NCBI GenBank assembly: GCA_963729325.1
Contig: CAVSNS010000027.1
Location: 1-64,000, forward strand
DNA: 64,000 nt
Origin: JABCYV01 sp963729325
GTDB lineage: Bacteria; Acidobacteriota; Terriglobia; Terriglobales; Acidobacteriaceae
Direction: 5' to 3'
Below are positions 63,631-64,000 of this stretch, one piece after another. Within the stretch, counting starts at the first letter, position 1. The number at the start of each line of letters is the position of its first letter. Both the position numbers and the translations under genes were made by a program. The notes beneath the pieces are model-generated. The model was not told the origin of the DNA. It searched no databases and saw nothing but the letters and a program-made list of their open reading frames with translations.

Positions 63631-64000
63631 TTACGCCTTGCGGACCGTTTGTGGATGCACTTTGTTAAGCTGCCGACCCTGTAACTCGTATCCGAGAAAA
63701 TTCATAAGTGGAAACCACGCGACCTCTATTTCGTCCACCAGGTAGCGAGGCAGATTCTGCTTCCATCCTCCAGACTTCGCGTTGCGCACAAACGGTATCG
63801 CCTTGTCGGTGTTCTTTGTTCCTGTCCACTTGTCAAATTGCTCCTGTTCGAGTACCCGCATACGATCGGCGGAACTTCGCTCGACAGCAACTCTGAGTCT
63901 TTCCTCGTCAGCCTGAATGCCCAGGAATTCGGCGACTTTCGCAATTGTGCTGATCGGAGCGGACAGTAGGTCTTCATACCGAACCAACAAAAACGCCGGA
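63631..64000 (-). CDS. Sulfotransferase family protein, C-terminal part (cut by window edge)
   Basis: The frame runs from the window end to the stop at 63631. It begins in FLLVRYEDLLSAPISTIAKV, the standard late motif of PAPS-dependent sulfotransferases. It continues with EFLGIQADEERLRVAVERSS and a C-terminal FPLMNFLGYEL. The 5'-PSB loop and catalytic His lie outside the window. It is about 125 bases upstream of the methyltransferase gene on the same strand, so both may belong to a glycan or polymer-modification cluster. Confidence 0.85.
   Translation of the reverse strand, partial: PAFLLVRYEDLLSAPISTIAKVAEFLGIQADEERLRVAVERSSADRMRVLEQEQFDKWTGTKNTDKAIPFVRNAKSGGWKQNLPRYLVDEIEVAWFPLMNFLGYELQGRQLNKVHPQTVRKA

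Noticed and set aside
1..64000. tRNA, rRNA and CRISPR search by eye
   Set aside because: No cloverleaf with a TpsiC-type ggttcga arm, no rRNA-like block and no regularly spaced repeats were seen; a covariance-model scan would be decisive.

Overview
The window looks like a chromosomal segment of a soil-type member of the Acidobacteriota. This is an inference, not a database result. It rests on a large TonB-dependent receptor with an N-terminal carboxypeptidase-regulatory-like domain, two Ser/Thr kinases fused to TolB-like and TPR modules, several PilZ proteins, a fused-type transaldolase/glucose-6-phosphate isomerase, receiver-less LuxR-type HTH pairs, and moderately high GC. I saw no rRNA, tRNA or CRISPR array.

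Layout. 1-14.5 kb is an island of small genes: two diverged copies each of three small families (an 88-residue family, a 75-residue family and a tiny membrane protein), a GlsB/YeaQ-like protein, a metallothionein-like protein, an FmdB-like zinc ribbon and a buried response-regulator fragment. Mixed in are a porin/PstS-like pair, a Ser/Thr kinase, a GAF protein, a PilZ-SPOR membrane protein and a LuxR regulator with a degenerate receiver. 14.8-26.8 kb is rich in reading-frame breaks: a TonB-dependent receptor, a secreted protein, a kinase-TPR protein and a GH9 cellulase all need frame changes to read through. 27-30.5 kb holds an uncharacterised protein, a membrane metallophosphoesterase and a PilZ protein.

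30.8-40.2 kb is a same-strand operon for glucose entry into the pentose phosphate pathway: tkt, tal, pgi, gnd, zwf, glk and pgl. tal and pgi look like the two halves of one bifunctional enzyme separated by a one-base frameshift; pgl is also frameshifted. 40.2-44.9 kb carries a diguanylate cyclase, a receiver protein, small secreted and membrane proteins and a two-PilZ protein. At 45.0-46.5 kb an IS1595/ISXO2-type transposase is fused in frame to a LuxR-type HTH, next to a second HTH-only protein. 46.8-54.9 kb is a two-component system followed by a TolC/adaptor/RND efflux operon, with the pump gene frameshifted once.

55.0-57.1 kb is an AraC regulator divergent from an azoreductase and a DoxX-like protein. 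57.5-59.3 kb is scrambled: a short-chain dehydrogenase stub, the 5' half of a HAD acid phosphatase on the minus strand, a truncated S1/P1-like nuclease and the 3' half of the phosphatase on the plus strand. 59.8-61.7 kb is a group II intron encoding a reverse transcriptase, followed by an HNH fragment, a methyltransferase and the C-terminal part of a sulfotransferase cut by the window edge.

Reading-frame breaks are frequent enough that consensus errors must be separated from true decay before any pseudogene is accepted.
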